From Sarcophilus harrisii (taxonomy: Eukaryota > Chordata > Mammalia > Dasyuromorphia > Dasyuridae), in contig NC_045428.1 of NCBI RefSeq assembly GCF_902635505.1, positions 435,341,106-435,405,105 on the forward strand: a stretch of DNA of 64,000 nt, written 5' to 3'. Position numbers and translations under genes: made by a program. Each line of letters opens with the position of its first letter. Position 1 is the first letter of the stretch. Below the pieces are notes generated by a model. The model was not told the origin of the DNA. It ran no database searches and saw only the letters and a list, made by a program, of their open reading frames with translations. This document shows positions 1-10,535 of the stretch, piece by piece.

Positions 1-195
1 CTCATTTATTCTACAGCTATTTGTAGAATATATACTATATATATTTAGGATATTTTCTAAACATATATTCTTCCTTCAAAGTATTTGCAAACTAGTTGGG
101 GAAATTGAACCTATACATAATGAGCTATAACAGAAGGCAATATTTGACAAGCAACATGGACACAAAAGAGAATATATTACTAAGAAGTGACACAA
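1..195. other. AT-rich sequence, nothing recognised
   Basis: No coding potential and no repeat family that I can name. Confidence 0.5.
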
Positions 196-410
196 TGTAG
201 AAGATAGAGTGCTGGATTGAATCAGAAAGACTGGGCTTCAAATTCCACTATCATATACTAGCTGGTGATCTGTACATCATCTAAATCCCCTGAGCTTTAA
301 TTTCCTCATCTGTAAAATTGGGGATGATAAAAACACCCATTATACAGGGAAATTATGAAACTCGAAGGAGATGATATATCTAAAGCACTTTGTGTTCTTT
401 AGTATGCACT
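196..410 (+). repeat. MIR-type SINE
   Basis: It has a tRNA-like head ending in a B-box-like TTCAAATTCC, then 'cctcatctgtaaaattggg' and 'aaagcactttgtg', in the usual order of a MIR/CORE-SINE read on the plus strand. The 3' part is cut by the L1 tail that follows. The copy is old and diverged. Confidence 0.7.
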
Positions 411-580
411 ATTTTTTTTAATAAAGCTTTTTATTTTCAAAACATATGCATGGATAATTTTCAGCATTCATCCTTGCAAAATCTTGCGTTCTAAATTTTT
501 CCCTCCTTTCCCTCTCCCCTCTCCCCTATCTGTCAAGTAATCCAATATATGTTAAACATTGCACCATTCTTATTACTATT
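411..580 (-). mobile_element. L1 3'-end fragment
   Basis: It reads (complement) as the L1 3' UTR seen elsewhere in the window at 20.85, 44.05 and 57.0 kb: 'aagctttttattttcaaaac', then 'ccttgcaaaa', a C-rich stretch and 'aagtaatccaatatatgtta'. It is severely 5'-truncated and lies in or next to the MIR. Confidence 0.75.
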
Positions 581-689
581 GCATTATCACGAAACATTTT
601 AGTAATGCTACATTTGCTAAAACAAGTACTTCATGGCTAATTGGCTCATAATGGACTCAAAAAGGGCTTTTCCTTCCATATACAAAGAA

Positions 690-930
690 CATAAGTATAG
701 AATCTGAAATCTAAAGCTGGAAAGGACTTTAGAAACCATCTAATACAAACCAAACCCCTCATTTTACAGTTAGGGAAACTGAGGCAGACACATGCTTTCT
801 CATTTGTCTTTTAAGGAATAATAATGTTACCCATAATCTTTTCACTTTAGGAATCTTTTCCTTCCTAAGGTAAGTGATTTACCCAGGGTCACACAATTGG
901 CAAGTGTCTGGTTTTGAACTGGTTTTGAAC
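690..930 (-). repeat. MIR-related SINE fragment
   Basis: 'ctcattttacagttagggaaactgaggc' followed by 'ggtcacacaattggcaagtg' is the minus-strand signature of MIR/CORE-SINEs. About 60 bases sit between the two halves. The left part ('aaagctggaaaggactttag') recurs at about 16.77, 47.88 and 55.88 kb. Confidence 0.6.
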
Positions 931-969
931 ATAATTTTACCACTCATGGTCTGGGAGGATTAGAAGTTA

Positions 970-1080
970 TTGTTAATAGAATGTAAGCACCTTGAAGGAA
1001 GGAGACTGAATTTTTGTCCCTATTTGTTTAGTGTCTATTTTATAATAAGTATTTAGTAAATGCTTGTTAAATGAATGAGT
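970..1080 (+). repeat. L2 3'-end fragment
   Basis: 'gtaagcaccttgaaggaagg' and 'taaatgcttgttaaatgaatg' match the end of L2 in sense: the 'gagctccttgagggcaggga' block and the terminal AAATG(A) repeats. Confidence 0.65.
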
Positions 1081-2185
1081 GGAATGGTAAGAAAGGTTTA
1101 CTTAATTTTTTTTTGTGTGTGAAATTCAGACTAAGCTATGGTTCCTCTTCTCTCTTTTTGCCCCAAATTCTCCCGTACTTTGCCCTCCCATATCTTTTTC
1201 TTTCCATTTTCTTCCCCTTCTCACTCCTCACAACCATTTCACCTTGGAGATTCTTGTTGAAAAACAACTTCTAGAAGTTAGAAACCAATATTATACACAT
1301 ATGAATATTTAATAAATTCTTTAAAATAATCAAGATACTCACATCAGTATAAAAGTAACCTAAGAACACGATTAAGCCTAACAACATATGATTAAACGAA
1401 GTTTGGTGACTTATTCCAAGAAATTTTAGGTATTTCTAATCTGTCACTCATTCATTCACTCATTTTCTCCAGCTAAAAGTGGAATGATTGTAGTTTAGCA
1501 TCTGAATATGGCAATTTCTTCAAAAGCATGAAACTTCCAACCAGAGATCTACAATTAGCCCTGGATATCATTCCCTTTTACATGTCTCAGGACAATATGT
1601 GGAGAAAGTGAGTAGAATTTGTTCATGTAGTAGTGGAGCCTTTGTGAAATGTGACAACCAAGTTCCTAATTATTCTTAAAAATGTCAGGACTCACTGGAA
1701 GTAATTGGGCCTGACAGTTCAAGGGCTAATTAACTTCAAACCCTGCTTCTTAGGTTGCCTCATTTGCAATTCTTGGTCATTTATTTTCTTAAATCTTTTA
1801 AAGCATTCCTTTTGCTCTTTTAGAGAAGGTGAGGGTATTTATGTATATGTGTAAGGCTTTGGCACAGAAGTGGGTGAAAATGCCAGAATTAAATCTTTTC
1901 AAATGCCAGTATGTAAAATATATCCTGGATGTTCAGAAATGGCCCTTAGCAATCATTATTTGGGGATATGTTCCCCTTTGGGATCTCCATAGGGGGAACC
2001 TGGACATGTCCATAGGTTTCCTTTTCCTTCTCCTTCCCTGCTCCCTTCCCCAGTTACTTACTTTTTGTGCACAATAATTTCTTGGATCCAAATTATATCA
2101 AATCTCGGCATAGAATCTTACTAGCTATCATTATTATTACTCATATTGAAAGGAAATGCTAAAAGTACAGTATGTTCTTTTTAAA
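1081..2185. other. Unresolved non-coding stretch
   Basis: Short pyrimidine-rich patch at 1135-1230; the rest is AT-rich. The small open frames here have no recognisable domain. I see no repeat that I can name. Confidence 0.4.
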
Positions 2186-2426
2186 AAAAAAAAAAAGATC
2201 CATGGAGCTCCAGAAAGTCTATGGATAGATTTTCAGGAGATCCAAGAACTTAAATGAAAAAAAAATCACCTTATTGTTTTCATTAAACTGAATTTCTCTT
2301 CATTAAAGTTAAAAAAAAAAAAAATACACACACACAACACATGATTCTGAAAAGAGGTTTATACTTTTTACCAGACTGCCAAAGAAGGCCATAACACACA
2401 CAAAAATGTTAGAAACCCTTGCTTTA
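2186..2426 (-). mobile_element. hAT-like non-autonomous DNA transposon fragment
   Basis: In complement it reads as an element starting 'aagggtttctaac' with 'ttatggcctt', matching the 'cagg(g)gttcttaacctttt' start of the copies at 19.85 and 42.52 kb. It also carries the 'gtccatgaacttggat'-like and 'ttaatgaagag' blocks. An A-rich/CA tract (2311-2340) lies inside. An L1 tail is inserted at its outer end. The family assignment (hAT, Arthur/Tip100-like) is from memory of the terminal sequence. Confidence 0.55.
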
Positions 2427-2903
2427 CAGAGATTTCAGCAAAACCTGGAAAGATTTACACAAATTGATCCAAAGTGAAGTATACAGAACCAAGGGAACCT
2501 TGTACATAGTAACAGCAATATTGTACAATGATCAATTGTGAATGACTTAACTCTTCTCAGCAATACAATGGACCAAAACAGTTCTAAAGGATTCTAGATG
2601 AAAAATACTATCCACCTCAGGAGAAAGAGCTGATGGAATCTGAAAGCAGATCAAAGCATATTATTTTTGCTTTCTTCATTTTTTTCATGTTTATTTTCTT
2701 TTGGTCTGTGCCTTGTTTCACAACATGAAAAATATGGAAATATGTTTTGCATGGTTGCACATATGTAACATACCAACTTGTTTACCATCTCAGGAAAGAG
2801 GAAAGTGGAGAGAAGGGGAAAATTTGGAAATTAAATTTTTTTTAAATGAGCATTAAAAATTGTCTTTACATAGAATTGGGGAAAATGTTATTTAAAAAAA
2901 TAA
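2427..2903 (+). mobile_element. L1 3' end (5'-truncated) with target duplication
   Basis: It begins in the last codons of ORF2 ('aaaacctggaaagatttac') and runs through the 3' UTR ('aacatgaaaaatatggaaat', 'aaaattgtctttacatagaa') to an A-rich end. Flanking copies of 'agaa(a)cccttgcttta' (2411-2426 and 2904-2918, one base different in length) are its target-site duplication. The first copy lies at the edge of the hAT-like element. Confidence 0.85.
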
Positions 2904-2919
2904 AGAACCCTTGCTTTAA

Positions 2920-3945
2920 AAGGATTCTTGCATAGCATGGCCAAAGTATGAACCCATTTCTTCCCATGGGAAGGAAAGTACTTCTTTCCTAGTCTTTCAT
3001 AAATGATAATTCTCTCTGGAAGGTATAGGGAGCAGTTCTTTATCATAACAGTTTCTTTATTTTATTATATCATGAGTGTTTTATTGCTGTTCATTTAAAA
3101 TTTTCACTTACTTCCCAGTGACTCCCCACCACACAGGACTTGTAACAGTCAAGTAAAATAATTTGATGTGGTGACAGTGTCAGATAGAATATGCCTCATT
3201 TCTCATCCGTGGTTTCCCATCAATCTTCTGAAAATAGCAAGAGACAGGGGTCCATGGCTGAACCTCTGAATTTGTGATTAGTCAATGCACTGGTCAAAAT
3301 TTTCAAGTCTTTCAATGACCACATAGTTATCACAATAAATCCACAACTAACTTTCTGGAGATAGATAGAATATGTATTTTTATTAAGGTTTCAATTCTAT
3401 ATCAATTCCAAGAAGAACATTTCATGTGTGCCTTTAAATTAAGACATAAGGAAGTAAAGTTGGTAGCTCAACCATTCTGCTGTGGTTGAGAAGTAAAAAT
3501 TTCACTTCTGCCTTGGCCCTTCCTTTTTTGGTAAATGGTCCCCACACAGTGTATTTCTTCTTTCCTGAAGCTAGAGCAACTCTGTCTGAACTCCTTAATC
3601 CTCATCAGTATCCATCAATCCAAGAGCTCCTTCAGGGAATTACTTTCATCAATAGTGACTTAAGAGGAGGGTCTGAGTCAATCTAAGATGTCTTCTTTCA
3701 AGGAGCCCTGGAAAACCAGATCAATTCTGCCTTTAATTGTTTTGGTTGATTTCAATTCTTATCATCTCTGGTGCTCCCCTCAATTCCTCCCTCCCCACTC
3801 CCCGAAATCTATCACCAAAAAATTTATCATCACAGGAATGTTTCAGCTTTAGTACTCACACTTCATCAGTATCCTCAGTTGCTTCTATCCCACTAATGGG
3901 AGAGCATCATAAAACTGCTTCCAAAGCCTCCCTTTACCAAGCTTA

Positions 3946-3950
<5 letters not shown>
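2920..3950. other. Unresolved sequence
   Basis: No repeat or gene recognised. The part from about 3,480 has short open frames but no domain. It ends in 34 A at 3951-3984, which could be the tail of a retrocopied transcript or an expanded L1-associated A tract. Confidence 0.4.

Positions 3951-3984
<34 letters not shown>
3951..3984 (+). repeat. Poly(A), 34 nt
   Basis: Uninterrupted A tract directly before an L1 3' UTR fragment. Confidence 0.95.
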
Positions 3985-3988
<4 letters not shown>

Positions 3989-4735
3989 TCCACATCCTGA
4001 GAAAGAATTCATAGAATCTGAATACAGATTGAAGCATATTTTTCACTTTCATTATCTTTTTTCTTTTGGCCTATTTCTTCTTTTACAGAATAACTAATAT
4101 GGAAATGTGTTTTACATGATCAAATTGTTGTAACGTATACAAATTCTGACAGATATAATTTCTCCATTAATCATTTTATTAATCATGCTAGAAATAATTA
4201 ACAAAAAGGGTCAGTGACACTCAAATGCCAAAGATCCCTCATGGAACCCATTAAACTGCTTATATGCCCTTGGAAGAGGGGGTATGCCTGAATGGAAATC
4301 AACTCTGGACTTCTTCTAATGAGGGGCTGGGAGAATGTTACTTTGGACATGTCATTTATTTCCAAATCACCCCCAATCTTGGTCAATCTAATCAAAGAAT
4401 TTATCCCCACCCAAACTTGAGTAAAACACAATAGGTTTTCCCACCTGGATGGGGTCTGAACAAAACTGAGGAGAAAGTTAATCCAAGCTCATTATCAACA
4501 TTGTCTTATGATTAAAAAATTTTAGAATGGGATAAATCCTATGTCTCTCAAACATTAACAATTAGTTAGTTAATAATTTCTCTCATTGTTTAATCTTCTC
4601 AGAGAAGAAGAAAGTGAAGGAAGGAAGGAAGGAAGGATAAAATTTGAAACTCAAAATTTTTTCAAAATGAATGTTAAAAATTATCTTTATATATAATTGG
4701 GGAAAAAATAAAATATATATATTAAAAAAAAGAAG
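3985..4735 (+). mobile_element. L1 3' end, interrupted
   Basis: 3985-4146 matches the L1 3' UTR ('ctatccacatcctgagaaag', 'gaatctgaatacagattgaa', 'aataactaatatggaaatgt'). 4573-4735 matches its last part ('gaaactcaaaattttttcaa', 'ttatctttatatataattgg', A-rich end). About 410 bases of foreign sequence lie between the two parts. Confidence 0.8.
4147..4572 (-). mobile_element. Insert in the L1 tail, possible solo LTR
   Basis: This roughly 410-bp segment splits the L1 3' UTR. In complement it can be read as TG...CA (ends near 4560 and 4147), with a TATAA-like and an AATAAA-like motif near the 3' side, as in a solitary LTR of an old endogenous retrovirus. A 10-bp direct repeat (ataatttctc, 4155-4164 and 4573-4582) near the edges would instead suit a longer duplication. 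The family is not identified. It is a fossil, with no internal coding region. Confidence 0.35.
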
Positions 4736-4779
4736 TCCTAGAACTTTGTCTCTCTTTAGCTTCTTCATGTTCCTATGAA

Positions 4780-4915
4780 GAACCTTCTACCCCAACTCCA
4801 GTCCCCTGAAGGCAGACACTAAGTTTTTAAAATTTATATACTCAGTTTTTAAGATAGAGCCTGGCATATAATATGGATTTGATAAATGTTTATTGTATTG
4901 TATTTCTAAGTACCA
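4780..4915 (+). repeat. L2 3'-end fragment
   Basis: 'cctgaaggcagacactaagt', 'agagcctggcatataatatg' and 'gataaatgtttattg' match the terminal block of L2 in sense. Confidence 0.65.
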
Positions 4916-5230
4916 TTATTGACTTAAGGACGGCAGACCCAGAGGTGGCCTAGGGAGTCTGAAGCCAAAACTAATTTTAGAATAAAAGAATGGGCAGCCT
5001 AGGGCAGGATAGGAAGAAATAACATTATCTCTTTTATGTGTTTTCAGAGTCAGGAATTTCATAGAGACAAGCCAGGTATCCAGGACCAGTGTCAGAAAGA
5101 GTATACCCCTAAAGGATGAGTATTCAGGGGAGGGTATTGAATTGCCAGTAGAGCCACATATGAATCTGAAAGCAAGAGGTTAGGATGGTTTAAACTTGGG
5201 AACACCTAAACAAGCAACCATTTGAATTCA
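4916..5230. other. Unresolved sequence
   Basis: Nothing recognised. Confidence 0.4.
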
Positions 5231-5365
5231 ATTCATGTTGAACAGTTTTAAAGTTCCTCTTACATACCAGACACCAAGCTAAATATTGGGGATACAGAAG
5301 TATTGGATATTGGGCAGGTACAGAGACAAAAAAAATAAGTCTTTATCCTCAAAGGATAAGCTCTA
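5231..5365 (-). repeat. L2 fragment
   Basis: 'cataccagacaccaagctaa', 'tattggggatacagaag' and 'atcctcaaaggataagctct' match the complement of the L2 3' end. Confidence 0.6.
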
Positions 5366-5559
5366 AAAGGATTTAAACTATTGAAATAATTGCCATGATA
5401 TTATTCTTTCCCATTCTTTCTAGTAAATCTCAGTCTGCTCTACCACTCTAGTAGCCTTGGCTCCATTAAGGAACATGGAACAGTATCTCTCTATTCTTAA
5501 TCTTATTCTCCCATGGCCCTGCCCACAATTAAATCTTTATCTTTATAATCTTCTAGATT

Positions 5560-5690
5560 GAGACAATGCACAGTGGATAAAGAACTGACCTCCAGAACCA
5601 GGAAGACTTAGTTTCAAGTTGTATATGTGACACACATTGGCAGTTAATTCTGGGTAAATCACTTGACCTCTTCTTGGTAAATCCAGAAAA
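5560..5690 (+). repeat. CORE-SINE (MAR1/MON type), diverged
   Basis: 'gcacagtggataaagaactg' (A box), 'aaccaggaagacttagtttc' (B box region) and 'tgggtaaatcacttgacctc' follow the usual order of the tRNA-derived marsupial CORE-SINE head. Confidence 0.6.
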
Positions 5691-5699
5691 AGAAATAAT

Positions 5700-7215
5700 G
5701 TGTCCTTTGTTCAGAACAGTTGAAATAGGGAAATAGGTCTGAAGACCCTGGGAACCGTGTCAACCCAAGAGCATGAATTTGCTAGCACCACAACTTCTTA
5801 GCTATGCATCAGGGCAAAAGGGGGTCCCAGATCTATATGGGGTACCCCTGACCTTTACCGAGTCCCTGCAATTGGAACAGGTACACACTGGCAGCTTTGT
5901 TACTCACTATCATTCTGGGTTCCAGGGCAGACTGAGAAGGGAGGTATGCAAGGAATTGTTGTTCCCAGGTATAGTCTTTGGATGGTACACCAAGAAAGGA
6001 AAAAGTTCAGAAGCCAGCAGCAACAGTGATATGGCTCAAACCCCAGACTCCAAGCAGGATGTCACAGTTAGCCCAGCCAGAATAGCAATAACCAAGAAAG
6101 GAATCTCAGAGTGAAGAGCACTTACAGCTTTGCCACAAAATTTTCCAGATGGTTGACAGTGACTGTTTATCCTTGCTTAAACCCAAACCCAGATTCAGAA
6201 TTTACAGAACTCAGGCCAGGAGTGAAGCAATCATTTTGTCCTGGATCAAACCACTCTGAGAACACTGAAAGTTTGCAAGTCCCCAGCCTGTCCCTGCGAT
6301 CCTGAATCATACAATTCTCAATACTCCCAAGAAAACAGCAACAGGACCAGCCCAACCCTCTCTAAGTATCATGGAGCTCAGCCCTGACATCAAATCCAGA
6401 GTCAGAATGTAGATTGAAAAGAGTTGAAAAATCAAATCCAGAAAAGAATGACCCCAAAAACTCTACAAGAAAAGCTTTGGATAAAAACATAGCTTGAGCA
6501 CAAAATCAACTAGAATTCTTGAAAGAAATGAAGCAGGAGGGTTTTTTTTTTTTTAAGTTTAAAATGTTTTTATAAATGAAATTGCTTGAGGAAAAAAATT
6601 GGAAAAGAAATGAGAGTTATGAAGAAAGAATTGGAAAGAGAATTAGCACCTTGGCACACGCAACAAACTCCCTGAAAATTAGAATGGATCAAATATAAGC
6701 CAATGCTTCCTTGAAGCATCAAGAAATATAAACACAAAGTCAAAAGATTAAAGAGATAACTGATTAGGGGGAAAAAAAGATTGAGAAAAAAAAATTTAAA
6801 GCATCAATGAATCTGAATGTCCTATTTCAAGAAATAAATTCTAAAATAAGGCTGCCCAGATCTCTTAGAATCTGAGGACAAAATAGAAACAAAGAGTCCC
6901 CTGGTAACTTCCTAAAAGAAGTCTGAAAACGAAAACTCCCAGGAACATCATAGCCAAATTCTAGAGCTTCCAGGGCAAAGAAAAAATACTCCAAGCAACC
7001 AGAAAAAAATCAATTACTGAGAAGTCACTACAGAAATCATACATGATTTAACAATCACTACCTTAAAGGAAGGGAGAATTTGAAATAAAATATTTCATGA
7101 AGCAAATTATATAAACTTGCAACTTAAACAAAATTATATATAAAAAAAAAAGCTCAATATGAATGAACAGTGATAAAGGACTCAGAAAGAATAAACTATT
7201 TACATTCAAATAAAG
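5700..7215 (+). mobile_element. L1/HAL1-like ORF1-only copy
   Basis: The right half (about 6,400-7,120) follows the layout of L1 ORF1. It starts with an A-rich coiled-coil-like part ('gaaagaaatgaagcaggagg', 'aagaaagaattggaaagaga'). After it comes a segment whose translation resembles the RNP_RIKEILQ region ('ccaggaacatcatagccaaa' next to 'agggcaaagaaaaaatactc'). The A-rich end is at about 7,140-7,210. No ORF2 follows, and an L2 copy starts at once, so a HAL1 (half-L1) copy or an L1 deletion product is likely. The left half contains an open frame of 113 codons (5773-6114) that has no known domain and could be the old 5' UTR. The frame is broken throughout ORF1. Confidence 0.5.
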
Positions 7216-7990
7216 AGAGATGATACATATGTTAAGCAATTAATAAATATTTATTAAGTGCCTACTTTGTGCTAGGTACTGTGCTAAGTAGTGGATACAA
7301 AAAGAGGCAAAAAGCAATCCTTGCCCTTAAGGATCTTACAATTTAGTGGAGAAGACAAGATGCAAACAATATATAAAAATCAGACTATATACAGGATAAA
7401 TAGGAAATGGTTATAGAGGGAAAGCACTGGAATTAGGAGTTAGAGAAGGTTTCTAGTAGGAGGTGGGCTTTAGACGGGACTTAAAGGAAGCCCAGGAAGT
7501 CAATAATATTATTTTACAGAGTATATATAATATTTTACAGATATATTTTACAATATAATATTTTCCAGAGTAATATTTTACTCTGATAAAATGATCAGAG
7601 TAGATTATTTTAGGTATTGGAGGACCGGCAGAGAAAATATTTGAAGCTGGGAAATGAGAAATAGAGAGTCTTGTGGATGATACAGTCAGAAGGCCAATGT
7701 GACTGGAGCTAAGATTACATAAGGAGGAGTAAGGTGTAAGAAGATTAACAAGGTAGAAAGGGGTTAGGTGATAGAGGGCTTAAAATGCCAAGCAGAATGT
7801 TTTGTATCTGATACTGAAGACAACAAGGAATCATTGGAATTCACTGATTAGAGGGTTACACAATTAGACCTGTGCTTCAGGAAAATCACTTTGGAGACTG
7901 AATAGAGGAAGTATTGAACTGGGGAGAGATATGAAGCAGGCAGATCCACCAGCAGGCTATGTCCCCTCTGAACTCTAACAGTCAAAAGTC
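7216..7990 (-). repeat. L2 3' region, long copy
   Basis: It starts with the complement of the L2 end ('aataaatatttattaagtgc', 'gtgctaggtactgtgctaag', 'ccttaaggatcttacaattt'). It continues through 'aaggaagcccaggaagtc', 'aggtgtaagaagattaacaa' and 'agggcttaaaatgccaagca' to 'ccaccagcaggctatg', a colinear L2 copy of about 770 bp. At 7502-7600 an AT-rich array of 'aatattttaca' units interrupts it. Confidence 0.85.
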
Positions 7991-8380
7991 ATAAAGGAAA
8001 TGCAATTAGACAAAGCTTCTTGTGGTGGTTCTGTTAAATCCTGAAGATCTTAGGAATGGAAAAAGAGCAAAAGAGGAATACATTAGGGTGAAAAGGAAAG
8101 GAAGGTTAGGGAAAATTATTTTACATAATCAGAGTGTACAAGTAGATATCTGTAACAAAAAAAAAAAAAAAAAAAAGAAGGGGATGAGGGAACAGATAAT
8201 ACTTAAAACTCACCAAATTAATCAAAAGAAGGAAGAATATGTACACACACACACATACTTATACACACACACAATTGGATACAGAAATTTATTTCACTCA
8301 ACAGGGAAATGGGGAGTGGACAGAAAGAATTTGATTGAGACTAGATAAAGGGAGAGATTAGGCAAAACAAATTCTAACAA
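7991..8380. other. A-rich sequence with (CA)n
   Basis: Contains A20 (8157-8176) and two short (CA)n runs (8233-8273). I do not recognise the remainder. The open frame through the A tract (8022-8348) is low complexity and not a gene. Confidence 0.45.
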
Positions 8381-8755
8381 TGCACAAAAATATTTATAGT
8401 TCTTTGAGTTAGCAAAATGGGAATCTAAGAGGATGCTCATAAATTGGGAAATGGATGAACAGGATGAACAAGTTATAGTATATAAATGTGATGGAATACT
8501 ATTGTCCTGGAATCATATCAGTGTAATGTGTAGCCATGGTTCCAAAAAAAACTAGTGAAGAAATGTGTCACTTCCTAATAAAGATTCTGAAGGCAGAATG
8601 AGGCAAATGTTTTTTGGTCATGGACGATATGGAAACCTTATTTTGATCAGTTTGTAATGGATTTATTTTTTCTTGTATTCTCACTTGCAGAGGTTGTGAT
8701 AAAAGATGGATTTTGGCTGATTAAAACATATTAAAATATTTTTCTAAAAAAAAAA
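8381..8755 (+). mobile_element. L1 3'-end fragment, old
   Basis: 'aaaaatatttatagttcttt', 'cataaattgggaaatggatg', 'ttatagtatataaatgtgat' and 'ggaatactattgt' correspond to the ORF2 C-terminal part (the 'NKLWYMN..MEYYC' region). The 3' UTR differs from the younger copies, and the end is A-rich (8745-8757). Confidence 0.65.
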
Positions 8756-9985
8756 AAGATGCCAACCTGTACTGATAGAAGGAGTTTCTTTACCTGGGCT
8801 TTCCCTATATTTTACCAATGATATCATAGCTTAATTCCTATACTTATCCTTGAAAGGGGGAGGAAAGAAGGAAGAATTATATGTGTGCATGTAAGTGGAT
8901 CAGTAGACATGTAAATAGATATAGATACAGACATACACATATGTATATTTATGAACTTATACAGCAAAAAGGAAAGATTATTAGACTCTAGGCACCTTGT
9001 CTCTTAATCTGTGTTGACTAACCTATATAATAATAGAGTAAAAAAAAAAAAAAAAAAAAAAAAAACAGGATTAATTAGCCAATTTGTGGATTGTGGTGAT
9101 TCCTTTATTCTCCCTCTTCCTTTACCAGTTCATCTTTTGAAGGTTTCTCTACTCTGTCTCCAGGTTACAGATTGGGCAGAGGAGGGGCAATTTTGCTCCT
9201 CATTGTTTTAGTGGCTTTGATTAAAATGAACAGAAAAGGTGAAAGCTAAACCAATATAAGACTGTTAGAATTATACATGGATTTTATTCTAATCATGTAT
9301 GATTTTCCTCTTCTTTATGACTACACTAATTGAGATAGGAATATTTCTTTGCTTTTCTGTGAAAATGAGTGGAGTCAGGGAGAGAGGGGGGGAAGATCAT
9401 TCAATTCTTAGAAAAGCTAGAAATAATTTGCCAGACTTTTCACGCTCAAAATTCCTTTTCTTTTTAGGTCCATTCCCATTTCCTTGTTTAAGAGATATGT
9501 TTTTATTTTTAGCGAGTCTGATGTTATCATGGAATAAAGATGTTTAGCTGAAAGGGAGGGAAATTCAATTGCCCCTGATAAACTTAGCATGTCCCCAAGA
9601 AAAAAAAAGGAACCTAGGATCCAATTGGGATGGGCAACACACACTGGCTTCACTTCCTACAAGGAGGAGATTGGGCCAGATGATGCCTTAAGGCCCTTAG
9701 ACTTCCAAACACCCTATGATTCTATATCCATCATAAGGGAAATAAATCAAAGAGTAGCTCTACCCCTTTGCCTGAGTACAGAGCCATTAATCAGGACCAC
9801 CTTTTATTTAGGGCTTTCCAAGTTTTAGTTACATTTTCTAGTAGTGCTGAATCCCATCTATTAGTTTTTTTTTTTTTTTCATTTATCTAACTATCCTCTT
9901 TCCTATCTGAAGACAAGAGACAAGTAGAGAACACCACATAGTTCAGTTTTAAGGGATCCCAAAAGACCTCCTTTCTGTTTTACCA
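8756..9985. other. Unresolved sequence with A26
   Basis: Contains a 26-nt A tract at 9040-9065. The stretch at 9,680-9,740 ('ggcccttagacttccaaaca', 'cctatgattctatatcc') resembles the 3' end of a MIR/MAR-type SINE. No gene seen. Confidence 0.4.
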
Positions 9986-10060
9986 AATGTTCAAAATAAT
10001 TCAATAAACAAACATTTATTAAGCACCAGCTATCTGCCAGGCCTTGCCCCATTGGACTAT
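9986..10060 (-). repeat. L2 3'-end fragment
   Basis: 'attcaataaacaaacattta' followed by 'ttaagcaccagctatctgcc' is the complement of the L2 terminus. Confidence 0.6.
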
Positions 10061-10284
10061 TGCAGTATCCACTACTACTAGAGTAGCCACTATGTCTCTG
10101 GCAAAATACAACCATATCATCTGAGAGAAGGATAAAGAACACACAAAGAACAGTATTAAATTCCTAAACTAGGATGAGTTGAGTGAGAGCCTTAGCCATT
10201 ACAAACAGAAACTCAAATACATTATCTTCCTTATCTCAGAATAGTTTTTCAGATAAGTCCTGAGAGAGCAGGGCTCTAAGGGAA

Positions 10285-10535
10285 TGGAACATGTTATTTT
10301 CAGTCATGTCCAACTCTCTGTGACCCCATTTAGGATTTTCTTGACAAAAATACTGAATGGTTTGTCATTTCCTTCTCCATCTCCTTTTACAGAGGAGGAA
10401 ACTGAGGCAAACAGGATTAAGTGATTTGCCCAGGGTCACACAGCTAGTGAGTGTCTGAGACTGGATTTGAACTCTTGACTCCTGGCCCAGTACTCTATGC
10501 ATTGCAGCAGTAGTTACTACCTAACTGCCCACAGA
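10285..10535 (-). repeat. CORE-SINE (MAR1/MON type), nearly full
   Basis: In order on the plus strand: 'cagtcatgtccaactctctg', 'gaccccatttaggattttct', 'catttccttctccatctcct', 'aggaaactgaggcaaacagg', 'gggtcacacagctagtgagt', 'ggatttgaactc' (B box complement), ending at 'ctaactgccc', the tRNA-like head. The transcription sense is minus. Confidence 0.9.

Noticed and set aside
5773-6114. A host gene exon
   Set aside because: No splice-site context or domain, and it directly precedes an L1 ORF1-like remnant. Kept only as part of that element.
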